Of a stretch of 64,000 bases of DNA, positions 28,927-36,541 are shown one piece after another (position 1 is the first letter of the stretch; every line of letters starts with the position of its first letter). The stretch is taken from contig NZ_FOUI01000005.1 of the NCBI RefSeq assembly GCF_900114825.1, forward strand, positions 62,001-126,000. The letters run 5' to 3'. This DNA comes from Halopseudomonas yangmingensis. Lineage in GTDB: Bacteria; Pseudomonadota; Gammaproteobacteria; Pseudomonadales; Pseudomonadaceae. The notes below the pieces were generated by a model. That model was not told where the DNA came from and did not search any database. It saw only the letters and a program-made list of their open reading frames with translations. Both the position numbers and the translations under genes were made by a program.

Positions 28927-28982
28927 ATATACGGTTTGGCGAATATATTATTTTTCATATATACAGTAAAGCGAATACAATA
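28927..28982. promoter_or_regulatory. Tandem ArsR operator candidates in the divergent ars promoter
   Basis: Two near-identical 24-bp direct repeats, 28927-28950 and 28959-28982, share the frame ATATAC-GT-GCGAATA and start 32 bp apart, about three helical turns. They fill the AT-rich 105-nt region between the ArsC-ArsR fusion (-) and ACR3 (+), where ArsR binding would control both directions. AT-rich stretches around them could supply -10 elements on both strands. Confidence 0.65.
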
Positions 28983-29016
28983 CCGACTGCTCCTAACCTG
29001 ATTACAGGCATGCCGC

Positions 29017-30096
29017 ATGAAAAACTCCCGCGAGGTTGCAGCGACTCCTGCTGCTGACGCCCCCCTTGGCGCGTTCGAACGCTACCTAACCCTGTGGGTG
29101 GCCCTGTGCATAGTTGCCGGGACCCTGCTTGGGCTGACCCTGCCGGCGGCGGCGCAGGCGATCGGGGCACTGGAGGTAGCGCAGGTGAACCTGCCGGTTG
29201 GCCTGCTGATCTGGGTGATGATCATTCCGATGCTGATGAAGATCGACTTCGGCGCCCTGCACGAGGTACGCCAGCAGAAGGCCGGGCTGGGCGTCACGCT
29301 GTTCGTCAACTGGGCGGTCAAACCCTTTTCCATGGCGCTGATTGGCTGGCTGTTTATCAAGGTGCTGTTTGCCGACTGGCTGCCGGCCGACCAGCTCGAC
29401 AGCTACATGGCCGGACTGATACTGCTCGGCGCCGCGCCCTGCACGGCGATGGTGTTTGTCTGGAGCAACCTGTGCAACGGCAACCCCAACTTCACCCTGA
29501 CCCAGGTGGCGCTGAACGACCTGATCATGGTGTTCGCCTTTGCCCCGATAGTCGCCCTGCTGCTCGGCGTCTCATCGATTCCGGTGCCCTGGGACACCCT
29601 GCTGCTGTCGGTGGTGACGTACATAGTGATCCCGCTGGCGATCGCCCAGGCGATCCGCGCACTGCTGCTGCGCCGAGGTCAGGCGGCCTTCCAGGCGGCA
29701 CTGCAGCGCATCGCGCCGTTTTCGATCATCGCCCTGTTGGCGACCCTGATCCTGCTGTTCTCATTCCAAGGTCAGGCGATAGTCGCGCAGCCACTGGTGA
29801 TCGGCCTGCTGGCCGTACCTATCCTGCTGCAGACGCTGTTTATCGCCGGCCTTGGCTACTGGCTGAACCGCCGCCTGCGGGTGCGCCACGAGATTGCCGG
29901 CCCCTCGACCATGATAGGCGCGTCGAATTTCTTTGAACTGGCGGTGGCCGTGGCGATAGTGCTCTATGGTTTCAATTCAGGGGCAGCGCTGGCCACCGTG
30001 GTTGGCGTGCTGATCGAAGTGCCGCTGATGCTCTGGCTGGTGCACCGGATCAACCGCAGCCGTGACTGGTACGAACGCGCCCTGCCAGCCCACTGA
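29017..30096 (+). CDS. ACR3 family arsenite efflux transporter
   Basis: ACR3 exports arsenite across the inner membrane. The 359-residue protein has ten hydrophobic segments and family motifs IWVMIIPMLMKIDFGAL, the conserved Cys in LLGAAPCTAMVFVWSNLCNGNPNFTL, and GASNFFELAVAVAI. It is transcribed divergently from the ArsC-ArsR fusion, as the efflux partner for arsenite made by ArsC. The permease gene follows 25 nt later. The gene is often called arsB or acr3; it is not the ArsB-type pump. Confidence 0.94.
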   Translation: MKNSREVAATPAADAPLGAFERYLTLWVALCIVAGTLLGLTLPAAAQAIGALEVAQVNLPVGLLIWVMIIPMLMKIDFGALHEVRQQKAGLGVTLFVNWAVKPFSMALIGWLFIKVLFADWLPADQLDSYMAGLILLGAAPCTAMVFVWSNLCNGNPNFTLTQVALNDLIMVFAFAPIVALLLGVSSIPVPWDTLLLSVVTYIVIPLAIAQAIRALLLRRGQAAFQAALQRIAPFSIIALLATLILLFSFQGQAIVAQPLVIGLLAVPILLQTLFIAGLGYWLNRRLRVRHEIAGPSTMIGASNFFELAVAVAIVLYGFNSGAALATVVGVLIEVPLMLWLVHRINRSRDWYERALPAH

Positions 30097-30121
30097 ACCC
30101 TCCACCCGCAGGAGCAGGACG

Positions 30122-31480
30122 ATGAATGATGCGAGCACTCCGCCGCCACGGCCCTCGCTGCTGGCCCACCTGAGTGCCTTCTGGCGCAGCCAGCCGGGCG
30201 AGATGCGCCTGCTGCTGGGCATGAGTGGCCTGTTCGCACTGGTCTTCTTTATGCCGATGGGCCAGCCACGTTTTGAGAATGCCGTGCTTGAGGGCCTGCG
30301 ACTGACCCAGTGGTATGCCCGCGAGCACGTGATCCTGTGCCTGCTGCCAGCCTTTGTGATTGCCGGAGCGATGGCGGTCTACATCAGTCAGGGCGCGGTA
30401 CTGCGGCATCTCGGGCCGGCGGCACCCAAGCCGGTGGCCTATGGCGTAGCCTCGATAGCCGGGACCCTGCTGGCAGTCTGTTCCTGCACCGTACTGCCCC
30501 TGTTCGGCGGCATCTACCGACGCGGCGCCGGACTGGGGCCGGCAATCACCTTCCTGTATGCCGGGCCGGCAATCAATGTGATGGCCATCGTGGTCACCGC
30601 CAAGGTCCTCGGTGCCGAGCTGGGCATTGCCCGGGCCGTCGGCGCCATCCTGTTTTCGGTGGTGATCGGCGCCATCATGCACCTGCTCTACCGGCGCGAG
30701 GAAAACGCCCGCGCCGCCAGCGGCGCACGCGGCTTCGGCGATGATGGCGACGGCCACCCGCTGGGTGACATCATTGCGCTGTTCAGTCTGATGGTCGGCA
30801 TCCTGGTATTTGCCAACTGGGCACCGGCGGACAGCCCGCTATGGATGGCCATCCACGCCTGGAAATGGCCGGTCACCGCGTTGCTGGCAATACTGCTCGG
30901 CGTCTTGCTGGTGCGCCGCTGGCGCTGGTCGCCCGGCCCGCTGCTGGTGCTGGCTGGCGTGGTCGCAGTACTGACCCTGTTGCGCCCGCAATGGCCGGAG
31001 CTGTCGATGCTGGTCGGCATCGCCGGGCTGATGCTGCTGGCCAGCCGCGAGAATGCCGCCGGGCGCGAATGGGTGGCTCAGAGCTGGGATTTCACCAAAC
31101 AGATCATGCCGCTGCTGCTGGCCGGCGTACTGATCGCCGGCATGCTACTCGGCCGCCCCGGGCATGAAGGGCTGATCCCGTCGCACTGGGTAGCCTGGGC
31201 AGTCGGCGACAACAGCCTGCTGTCCACGCTGATCGCTGCGGTACTCGGCGCCTTCATGTATTTTTCCACCCTCACCGAAGTGCCGATTGTCGAAGGCCTG
31301 CTGGGTGCCGGTATGGGCAAGGGTCCGGCACTGGCCCTGCTGCTGGCCGGGCCGGCGCTGTCACTGCCGAACATGCTGGTGATACGTACCGTTCTGGGCA
31401 CACAGAAAACCCTGGTGTACTGTCTGCTGGTGGTGCTGATGGCCACCCTCAGCGGCTACCTGTATGGCCAACTGTTCTAG
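30122..31480 (+). CDS. Permease of the ArsP/DUF318 superfamily
   Basis: A 452-residue membrane protein with two related halves: AVCSCTVLPLFGGIYRRGAGLGPAITFLYAGPAINV in the first, and a matching FMYFSTLTEVPIVEGLLGAGMGKGPALALLLAGPALSL in the second. This is the permease family that includes ArsP, the methylarsenite exporter, and other uncharacterised pumps. The CSC motif could bind a soft metal or arsenical. The thioredoxin-like gene follows 12 nt later. Exact substrate unknown; an organoarsenical or metal is the likely class given the ars operon. Confidence 0.82.
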   Translation: MNDASTPPPRPSLLAHLSAFWRSQPGEMRLLLGMSGLFALVFFMPMGQPRFENAVLEGLRLTQWYAREHVILCLLPAFVIAGAMAVYISQGAVLRHLGPAAPKPVAYGVASIAGTLLAVCSCTVLPLFGGIYRRGAGLGPAITFLYAGPAINVMAIVVTAKVLGAELGIARAVGAILFSVVIGAIMHLLYRREENARAASGARGFGDDGDGHPLGDIIALFSLMVGILVFANWAPADSPLWMAIHAWKWPVTALLAILLGVLLVRRWRWSPGPLLVLAGVVAVLTLLRPQWPELSMLVGIAGLMLLASRENAAGREWVAQSWDFTKQIMPLLLAGVLIAGMLLGRPGHEGLIPSHWVAWAVGDNSLLSTLIAAVLGAFMYFSTLTEVPIVEGLLGAGMGKGPALALLLAGPALSLPNMLVIRTVLGTQKTLVYCLLVVLMATLSGYLYGQLF

Positions 31481-31492
31481 GAGAACCGCGCA

Positions 31493-31732
31493 ATGAAACT
31501 GACCGTATACGGCTCCGGCTGCGCCAAATGCCAGCAGCTGACCGCCAACGCCGAGGCCGCCGCACGCCGGCTGGGCCTGGACTTCAGCGTGGAAAAGGTC
31601 ACCGAGATGAACGCCATCATCGACGCCGGCATCATGCGCACCCCGGCGCTGGCGGTGGATGACGAGATTCTGGTCGAGGGCAAGGTGCCCGGCAGCAACG
31701 AGCTCGAAGCCCTGCTGCAGAGGCAGGCTTAA
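31493..31732 (+). CDS. Small thioredoxin-fold redox protein (CxxC)
   Basis: A 79-residue thioredoxin/glutaredoxin-like protein with the active-site motif GSGCAKCQQL and a cis-Pro loop MRTPALAVDDEIL, of the TM0996/MTH895 small redox type. Such genes are regularly found right after ArsP-like permeases; the CxxC pair may donate electrons or hand a thiol-bound metal(loid) to the permease. It has an AGGAGA ribosome-binding site, and its end overlaps the convergent MarR gene by 4 nt. Confidence 0.85.
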   Translation: MKLTVYGSGCAKCQQLTANAEAAARRLGLDFSVEKVTEMNAIIDAGIMRTPALAVDDEILVEGKVPGSNELEALLQRQA

Positions 31733-32214
31733 TCCGCCTGTTCCTGGTCAATATCCCCGGCACTGCCACGCTGCTGCTCCAGCTCCAGCAGGTTGCGATA
31801 GAGGGTTTCAGACAGGCGCTTGAGTTCGGCGCCCTCCGCCGGGGTCAGCACTCCCAGACAGGCCATGCGCAGGGGAATATCCTCGGCACGGGCCTGCAGC
31901 GCCCGGCCGCTGTCGGTCAGGCTGATCACCCGCCGACGCTCATCCTCGGCGCAGCGGGCTCGCTGCAGCAGCCGCTTGGCCTCCAGCCGCTTCAGCAGGG
32001 GCGTCACCGTACCGGTATCCAGCCGGGTGTGCTCGCAAATACGGGTCACCGACACCCCGTCCTGCTCCCACAACGCCAGCATCACCAGATACTGCGGATA
32101 GGTCAGATCCAGCGGCTCAAGCAGCGGCCGATAGGCCCTCGACAGGGCGTTGCCGGCGGAATACAGGGCCAGGCAGATCTGGTTGCGCAGGTGCAGGTGC
32201 GGAGGGGAAGACAT
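31729..32214 (-). CDS. MarR family regulator of the OhrR type
   Basis: A 161-residue winged-helix repressor whose N-terminus (LRNQICLALYSAGNALSRAYRPLLEPLDLTYPQYLVMLALWE) closely follows OhrR, the organic hydroperoxide sensor. Cys14 is in the position of the reactive Cys of OhrR. The DNA-binding part is DTGTVTPLLKRLEAKRLL...DERRRVISLT. No ohr gene lies nearby; the divergent neighbour is a P460-like cytochrome, with a palindrome between them. The ATG at 32214 is preferred because upstream residues do not match the family. Confidence 0.85.
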   Translation of the reverse strand: MSSPPHLHLRNQICLALYSAGNALSRAYRPLLEPLDLTYPQYLVMLALWEQDGVSVTRICEHTRLDTGTVTPLLKRLEAKRLLQRARCAEDERRRVISLTDSGRALQARAEDIPLRMACLGVLTPAEGAELKRLSETLYRNLLELEQQRGSAGDIDQEQAD

Positions 32215-32290
32215 GCGGCAGCGTCCATCGGTAAGGTCAGCGATCATTCTATCCGGCGCCAGCAGTTGACACTACGGCCAATCCGGCAAA

Positions 32291-32310
32291 TTATATTGCA
32301 CGCAATATAA
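32291..32310. promoter_or_regulatory. 9-bp-arm palindrome, probable OhrR/MarR operator
   Basis: TTATATTGC, a two-base centre AC, and GCAATATAA form a perfect inverted repeat. It lies 17 nt upstream of the P460-like start and 77 nt from the MarR start, in their 112-nt shared promoter region. Size and AT-rich palindromic form suit a MarR-family dimer, and binding there would block the cytochrome promoter. Confidence 0.7.
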
Positions 32311-32326
32311 ACCCAGGAGCAACCCC

Positions 32327-32905
32327 GTGAAACTCAGCCCCCGCCGCCTGCTGCTCGCCGCCGCACTGACCAGTCTGGCCATCACCACCCATGCCGAAGC
32401 CCCGGCCGATCCAATCAACGCCGACAGCTTTGGCTGCATCCGCGACATGACCCCGGTGCGCGGCTTCTTTGTCGACAACCTCAAGGGCGACCTGGAAGCC
32501 ACCCTGGCGGTGGCCAACAACGCGGACGGCGGTGTCTACCCGCCCGGTTCGGTGGTGCAACTGATCCCCACTGAAGTGATGGTCAAGCGTGATCCCGGCT
32601 TCAGCCCGGCGACCAAGGACTGGGAGTTCATCGAGCTGGACGTCAGCGCCGAAGGCGCCAGCATCCGTGCGCGCGGCTTTGCCGACGTCAACAACAAGTT
32701 CGGGCTCAACTGCTTCGCCTGTCACGTCAAGGCCGAGCCGCAGCGCGACATGATCTGCGAACAGGGCCACGGTTGCGATCCCATCCCGCTGACCGCCGCC
32801 ATGTCCCGCGCCCTGCAGAAAACCGATCCACGCTGCGCCCCAACCGAGCTGAGCAACGAGGAAATCGAAGGGCTGAAGGCATTGCGCGCGGTGTTTGGCG
32901 GCTGA
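32327..32905 (+). CDS. Periplasmic P460-like monoheme c-type cytochrome
   Basis: A 192-residue precursor with a Sec signal peptide (KLSPRRLLLAAALTSLAITTHA, cleavage about residue 23). The mature part has a P460-like layout: GGVYPPGSVVQLIPTEVMVKR, a KDWEFIELDV strand, and a C-terminal heme c site CFACH near residue 127, followed by a CEQGHGC pair. P460 proteins detoxify hydroxylamine or NO or bind CO-like ligands; which applies here is unknown. The start is a GTG behind AGGAG. It is divergent from the OhrR-like gene, suggesting induction by an oxidant. Confidence 0.72.
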   Translation: MKLSPRRLLLAAALTSLAITTHAEAPADPINADSFGCIRDMTPVRGFFVDNLKGDLEATLAVANNADGGVYPPGSVVQLIPTEVMVKRDPGFSPATKDWEFIELDVSAEGASIRARGFADVNNKFGLNCFACHVKAEPQRDMICEQGHGCDPIPLTAAMSRALQKTDPRCAPTELSNEEIEGLKALRAVFGG

Positions 32906-32915
32906 GGATGAAAGC

Positions 32916-32968
32916 GGCGATTACTCAGCACTACCAAGCGCGCATCGGGTCCAGACCCAATCAGTCCA
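32916..32968. repeat. Partial copy of the 23.7 kb repeat flanking the ars region
   Basis: GGCGATTACT (32916-32925) and CAGACCCAATC (32952-32962) occur here in the same order and orientation as at 23679 and 23706, with 36 rather than 27 bases from start to start. The site lies between the ends of the P460-like gene and the TRAP receptor gene. The similarity is exact over 21 bases in two blocks but gapped, so shared origin is likely, not proven. Confidence 0.5.
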
Positions 32969-32971
32969 AAA

Positions 32972-34069
32972 TCACCCGCGCAACCCGTACATCACCTGTT
33001 CGCCCAGCGCATGGTTGGCCCAGACCTTTTGCCGGAAGGCTTCCATCGAGTCCCATACCTCGCGGTTCAGCGGTTCCTGGTTGGCGGTGTCTTCCAGAAC
33101 CTGTTGTGACAGTTCACGCAGGCGCTGCAGCACCGGGTCGGGCAGGCGGCGCAGCTGCACGCCGTGCTGGTTGACCAGGGTATCGAGGGCTTCGGCGTTG
33201 CGCCGGGTGTATTCGTCGAGCATGGCCTGGTTGGTGCTGCGGGCGGCCTGCTCGACAATCACCTGCAGGTCGGCCGGCAGGGCGTCGAAGGCCTTGCGGT
33301 TGATGCTCAGCTCAAGCACCGCGCTGGGTTCCTGCCAGCCGGGGTAGTAGTAATATTTGGCGGCCTGGTGCAGGCCGAAGGCCAGGTCGTTGTAGGGGCT
33401 GACCCAGTCGGTGGCGTCGATCACGCCGGTTTGCAGGGCGGTGAAGATTTCGCTGCCGGGCAGGCTGACGGTGGTGGCGCCGGCACGCGCCAGCACTTCG
33501 CCGCCAAAGCCGGGCATGCGGATTTTCAGGCCGCGCAGATCGTCGAGGCTGTTGATTTCGCGGTTGAACCAGCCGGCCATCTGCACCCCGGTGTTGCCGC
33601 AGGGCAGCGGCAGTACACCAAAGGGTTCGTAGGCCTTGCGCCAGAGTTCCAGGCCATCGCCCTCATACAGCCAGGCATTGGTTTCCTGGGCATTCATGCC
33701 GAACGGCACGGCGGTAAAGAAGGAGGCGGCGGCGCTTTTGCCCTTCCAGTAGTAGGCGGCGCTGTGGCCGAGTTCGGCGGTGCCGCTGGCGACTGCATCG
33801 AAGACTTCCAGCGCCGGCACCAGTTCGCCGGCGGCAAACACCTGCACACTCAGGCGACCGTTGGACAGCTTGCCAACCAGCTGGGCGAAGTGTTCGGCGG
33901 TGGTGCCAAGGCCCGGCAGGTTCTTCGGCCAGGAGGTGACCATTTTCCAGCGAAAGCGTTGCTGGCTCTGCTCTCCTGCTGCTGCGGCCGGTTGCTCATC
34001 CTTGCAGCCGCTGAGGGCCAGGGCGCCGAGCCCAAGGCCGGCGGCGGTGAGTAGTTCACGTCGTTTCAT
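32972..34069 (-). CDS. TRAP transporter substrate-binding lipoprotein (DctP/TakP family)
   Basis: A 365-residue extracytoplasmic solute receptor. The N-terminus MKRRELLTAAGLGLGALALS followed by GC is a lipoprotein signal with a twin-Arg look and a lipobox Cys near residue 22. The mature protein follows the TakP/mannitol-chloroaromatic branch: WPKNLPGLGTTAEHFAQ, AGWFNREINSLDDLRGLKIRMPG (ligand carboxylate-binding Arg), and GVIDATDWVSPYNDLAFGL. It is the only receptor in the window and may serve the dctQM pair 9.3 kb to the left, now separated by the ars block. Ligand probably an organic acid; unproven. Confidence 0.88.
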   Translation of the reverse strand: MKRRELLTAAGLGLGALALSGCKDEQPAAAAGEQSQQRFRWKMVTSWPKNLPGLGTTAEHFAQLVGKLSNGRLSVQVFAAGELVPALEVFDAVASGTAELGHSAAYYWKGKSAAASFFTAVPFGMNAQETNAWLYEGDGLELWRKAYEPFGVLPLPCGNTGVQMAGWFNREINSLDDLRGLKIRMPGFGGEVLARAGATTVSLPGSEIFTALQTGVIDATDWVSPYNDLAFGLHQAAKYYYYPGWQEPSAVLELSINRKAFDALPADLQVIVEQAARSTNQAMLDEYTRRNAEALDTLVNQHGVQLRRLPDPVLQRLRELSQQVLEDTANQEPLNREVWDSMEAFRQKVWANHALGEQVMYGLRG

Positions 34070-34140
34070 AACAGGCTCCGGACGGGGGGCTGCGGGCGAT
34101 CATGGCGCGGCAGCGTTATGGTTGTTCAATTCCGCACTTG

Positions 34141-36321
34141 CTACAGCGCCTGCAGCTTGGCGTAGGCGACCATCAGCCATTTGCTGCCTTCGCTGTCGAA
34201 GTTGACCTGTATGCGTGCCTGGGCGCCCTGGCCTTCGTAGTTCAGGACCACGCCTTCGCCAAACAGGCTGTGCATGACTCGCTGGCCCAGGGCGAAGCCG
34301 CCGCTGGCGGCGGCCTGTTCAGCTTCGGCGCGGAACAGGTTGTGGCGTGGGCCAAACGGGCGGCTGACCTGGTTGCCGAGGCGCACCTCGCGGATCAGCT
34401 CGCTGGGGATCTCGCGCACGAAGCGCGACAGCTTGTTGAAGGTTTCATTGCCGTACAGGCGACGGGTTTCCGCCCAGGTGATCACCAGCTGGCGCATCGC
34501 GCGGGTGATGCCGACATAGGCCAGTCGACGCTCCTCCTCCAGACGGCCGGGTTCCTCCAGGCTCATCTTGTGCGGGAACAGGCCCTCCTCGACGCCGGCG
34601 ATAAACACCAGCGGGAACTCCAGACCCTTGGCGCTGTGCAGGGTCATCAGCTGCACGCTGTCCTCGAACGGATCGGCCTGAGTGTCGCCGGCCTCCAGCG
34701 AGGCATGCGCGAGGAACGCCAGCAGGGTGCTACCGAGCTCTTCCTGTTCGGCCTGATCGTTCTCGAAGGCGCGTGCGGCGGATACCAGTTCCTCAAGGTT
34801 TTCCACCCGGGTCTGGCCCTTGTCGCCCTTTTCCTGTTCATGAAAGCGCAGCAGGCCGCTGTGTTCGATCACCTGTTGGGTCATGCTGTACAACGGCAGG
34901 CCCTCGACCCGCGCAGCGAGTTCCTCGACCAACTGCAGGAATCCGTGCACCGCATTCGCCGCCCGGCCCGGCAGCCCCTTGCAGTCGAGCAGATCGCAGG
35001 CGGCCTGCCACAGCGATACATTGCTGGCGCGCGCCTGTTCGCGCAGGGCTTCGACGGTCTTGTCGCCAATGCCACGAGTCGGCAGGTTGATGATGCGCTC
35101 CAGCGCGCCATCGTCGTTGCGGTTGGCCACCAGCCGCAGGTAGGCCATGGCGTTCTTGATTTCGGCGCGCTCGAAAAAGCGCTGCCCGCCATAGATGCGG
35201 TAGGGAATCGCGGCGCGCAGCAGGGCCTCTTCGAGTACCCGTGACTGCGCGTTGGAGCGGTACAGGATGGCGATCTCGCGGCGCGCCATGCCGTCGCCAA
35301 TCGCCTGTTCGATGCGCTCGACGATGTAGCGCGCCTCGTCCTGTTCATTGAAACCGGCGTACAGGGCAATCGGCTCACCCTCGTCATCCTCGGTCCACAG
35401 CTGTTTGCCGAGACGCCCGGCGTTGTTGTCGATCAGCGCGTTGGCAGCCTTGAGGATGGTCGCGGTGGAGCGGTAGTTCTGCTCCAGGCGAATCAGTTCG
35501 GCGCTGGGGTAGTCGCGCTGGAACTGCTGGATGTTCTCGATGCGTGCGCCCCGCCAGCCATAGATCGACTGGTCGTCGTCACCGACCACCATCAGGCTCG
35601 GGTTGTCGCCGGCTATCAGCCGCAACCAGGCGTACTGCACGGCATTGGTGTCCTGGAACTCGTCGACCAGCAGGTGCCGGAAGCGTGCCTGGTACTGTGC
35701 GCGCAGCCCGGCATTGTCGCGCCACAGCTCCAGCGAGCGCAGCAGCAGTTCGGCAAAGTCGACCACCCCGGCACGCGCGCAGGCCTGTTCGTAGGCCTCG
35801 TAGAGGCGCTGCATGGTGGTCAGGTACAGGTCGCCGGCGGCCTGGATGTGTTTCGGCCGCAGGCCTTCGTCCTTCTGCGCGTTGATCCACCACTGCACCT
35901 GACGCGGCGCCCACTGGTTCTCGTCCAGCCCCAGCTCGCGCAGCAGACGCTTGATCAGCCGCTGCTGGTCGTCGCTGTCGAGGATCTGGAACTGCTCGAC
36001 CAGACCGGCCTCGCGCCAGTGGGCGCGCAGCAGCCGATGGGCCAGACCGTGGAAGGTGCCAATCCACATGCCCTGCGGGGAAATGCCAAGCATCTGTTCG
36101 ATACGCTGGCGCATTTCATGGGCGGCCTTGTTGGTGAAGGTCACCGACAGGATGCTCCAGGGCGAAGCCTGTTCCACCTGCACCAGCCAGGCGATGCGGT
36201 GTACCAGAACGCGGGTCTTGCCGGAGCCGGCGCCAGCCAGTACCAGTTGCTGCCCGGTGCTGGCGGTGACCGCCTGGCGCTGGGCATCATTGAGCGAGTC
36301 GAGCAGGTGTGAAATATCCAT
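34141..36321 (-). CDS. uvrD: DNA helicase II UvrD
   Basis: UvrD unwinds DNA 3'-5' in nucleotide excision and mismatch repair. The 726-residue SF1 helicase has Walker A GAGSGKTRVLVHRIAWL, TFTNKAAHEMRQR (Ia), VDEFQDTNAVQYAWLRLI (II), GDDDQSIYGWRGA (III), EQNYRST (IV), LMTLHSAKGLEFPLVFIAG (V) and RRLAYVGITRAM (VI), plus the UvrD C-terminal Tudor-like end GEGVVLNYEGQGAQARIQVNF. The start MDISHLLDSLNDAQRQAV is typical. It is transcribed away from the EAL-domain gene. Confidence 0.97.
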   Translation of the reverse strand: MDISHLLDSLNDAQRQAVTASTGQQLVLAGAGSGKTRVLVHRIAWLVQVEQASPWSILSVTFTNKAAHEMRQRIEQMLGISPQGMWIGTFHGLAHRLLRAHWREAGLVEQFQILDSDDQQRLIKRLLRELGLDENQWAPRQVQWWINAQKDEGLRPKHIQAAGDLYLTTMQRLYEAYEQACARAGVVDFAELLLRSLELWRDNAGLRAQYQARFRHLLVDEFQDTNAVQYAWLRLIAGDNPSLMVVGDDDQSIYGWRGARIENIQQFQRDYPSAELIRLEQNYRSTATILKAANALIDNNAGRLGKQLWTEDDEGEPIALYAGFNEQDEARYIVERIEQAIGDGMARREIAILYRSNAQSRVLEEALLRAAIPYRIYGGQRFFERAEIKNAMAYLRLVANRNDDGALERIINLPTRGIGDKTVEALREQARASNVSLWQAACDLLDCKGLPGRAANAVHGFLQLVEELAARVEGLPLYSMTQQVIEHSGLLRFHEQEKGDKGQTRVENLEELVSAARAFENDQAEQEELGSTLLAFLAHASLEAGDTQADPFEDSVQLMTLHSAKGLEFPLVFIAGVEEGLFPHKMSLEEPGRLEEERRLAYVGITRAMRQLVITWAETRRLYGNETFNKLSRFVREIPSELIREVRLGNQVSRPFGPRHNLFRAEAEQAAASGGFALGQRVMHSLFGEGVVLNYEGQGAQARIQVNFDSEGSKWLMVAYAKLQAL

Positions 36322-36541
36322 CGGCGCATTCTAGCAGCGACCGGACGGTCGTCGGCAAAATTGACCGAAATGGGTGAAGCGCCGCGATTCTGACAACTTT
36401 TTGCAGCGCGCCACTGTGCGCTCCCGGCAGGATGGTGATATTGTCATTGGCCCGCTCCGGATGGCCAACAAGGCTGTTCCAGAGCGGCTGACGCCATATA
36501 AAACAATGAGCGCACTGCGCAACCGGGGGAAACAGGTCGTC

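Noticed and set aside
33164-34054. 296-codon Gly/Ala-rich plus-strand frame opposite the TRAP receptor
   Set aside because: No ribosome-binding site or family motif; opposite a lipoprotein gene with clear signal and domain.
36374-36541. N-terminal extension of the PAS-GGDEF-EAL gene
   Set aside because: The extra 56 residues are charged, lack homology-like features and precede the membrane block; AGG-preceded ATG at 36542 is more plausible, though not certain.
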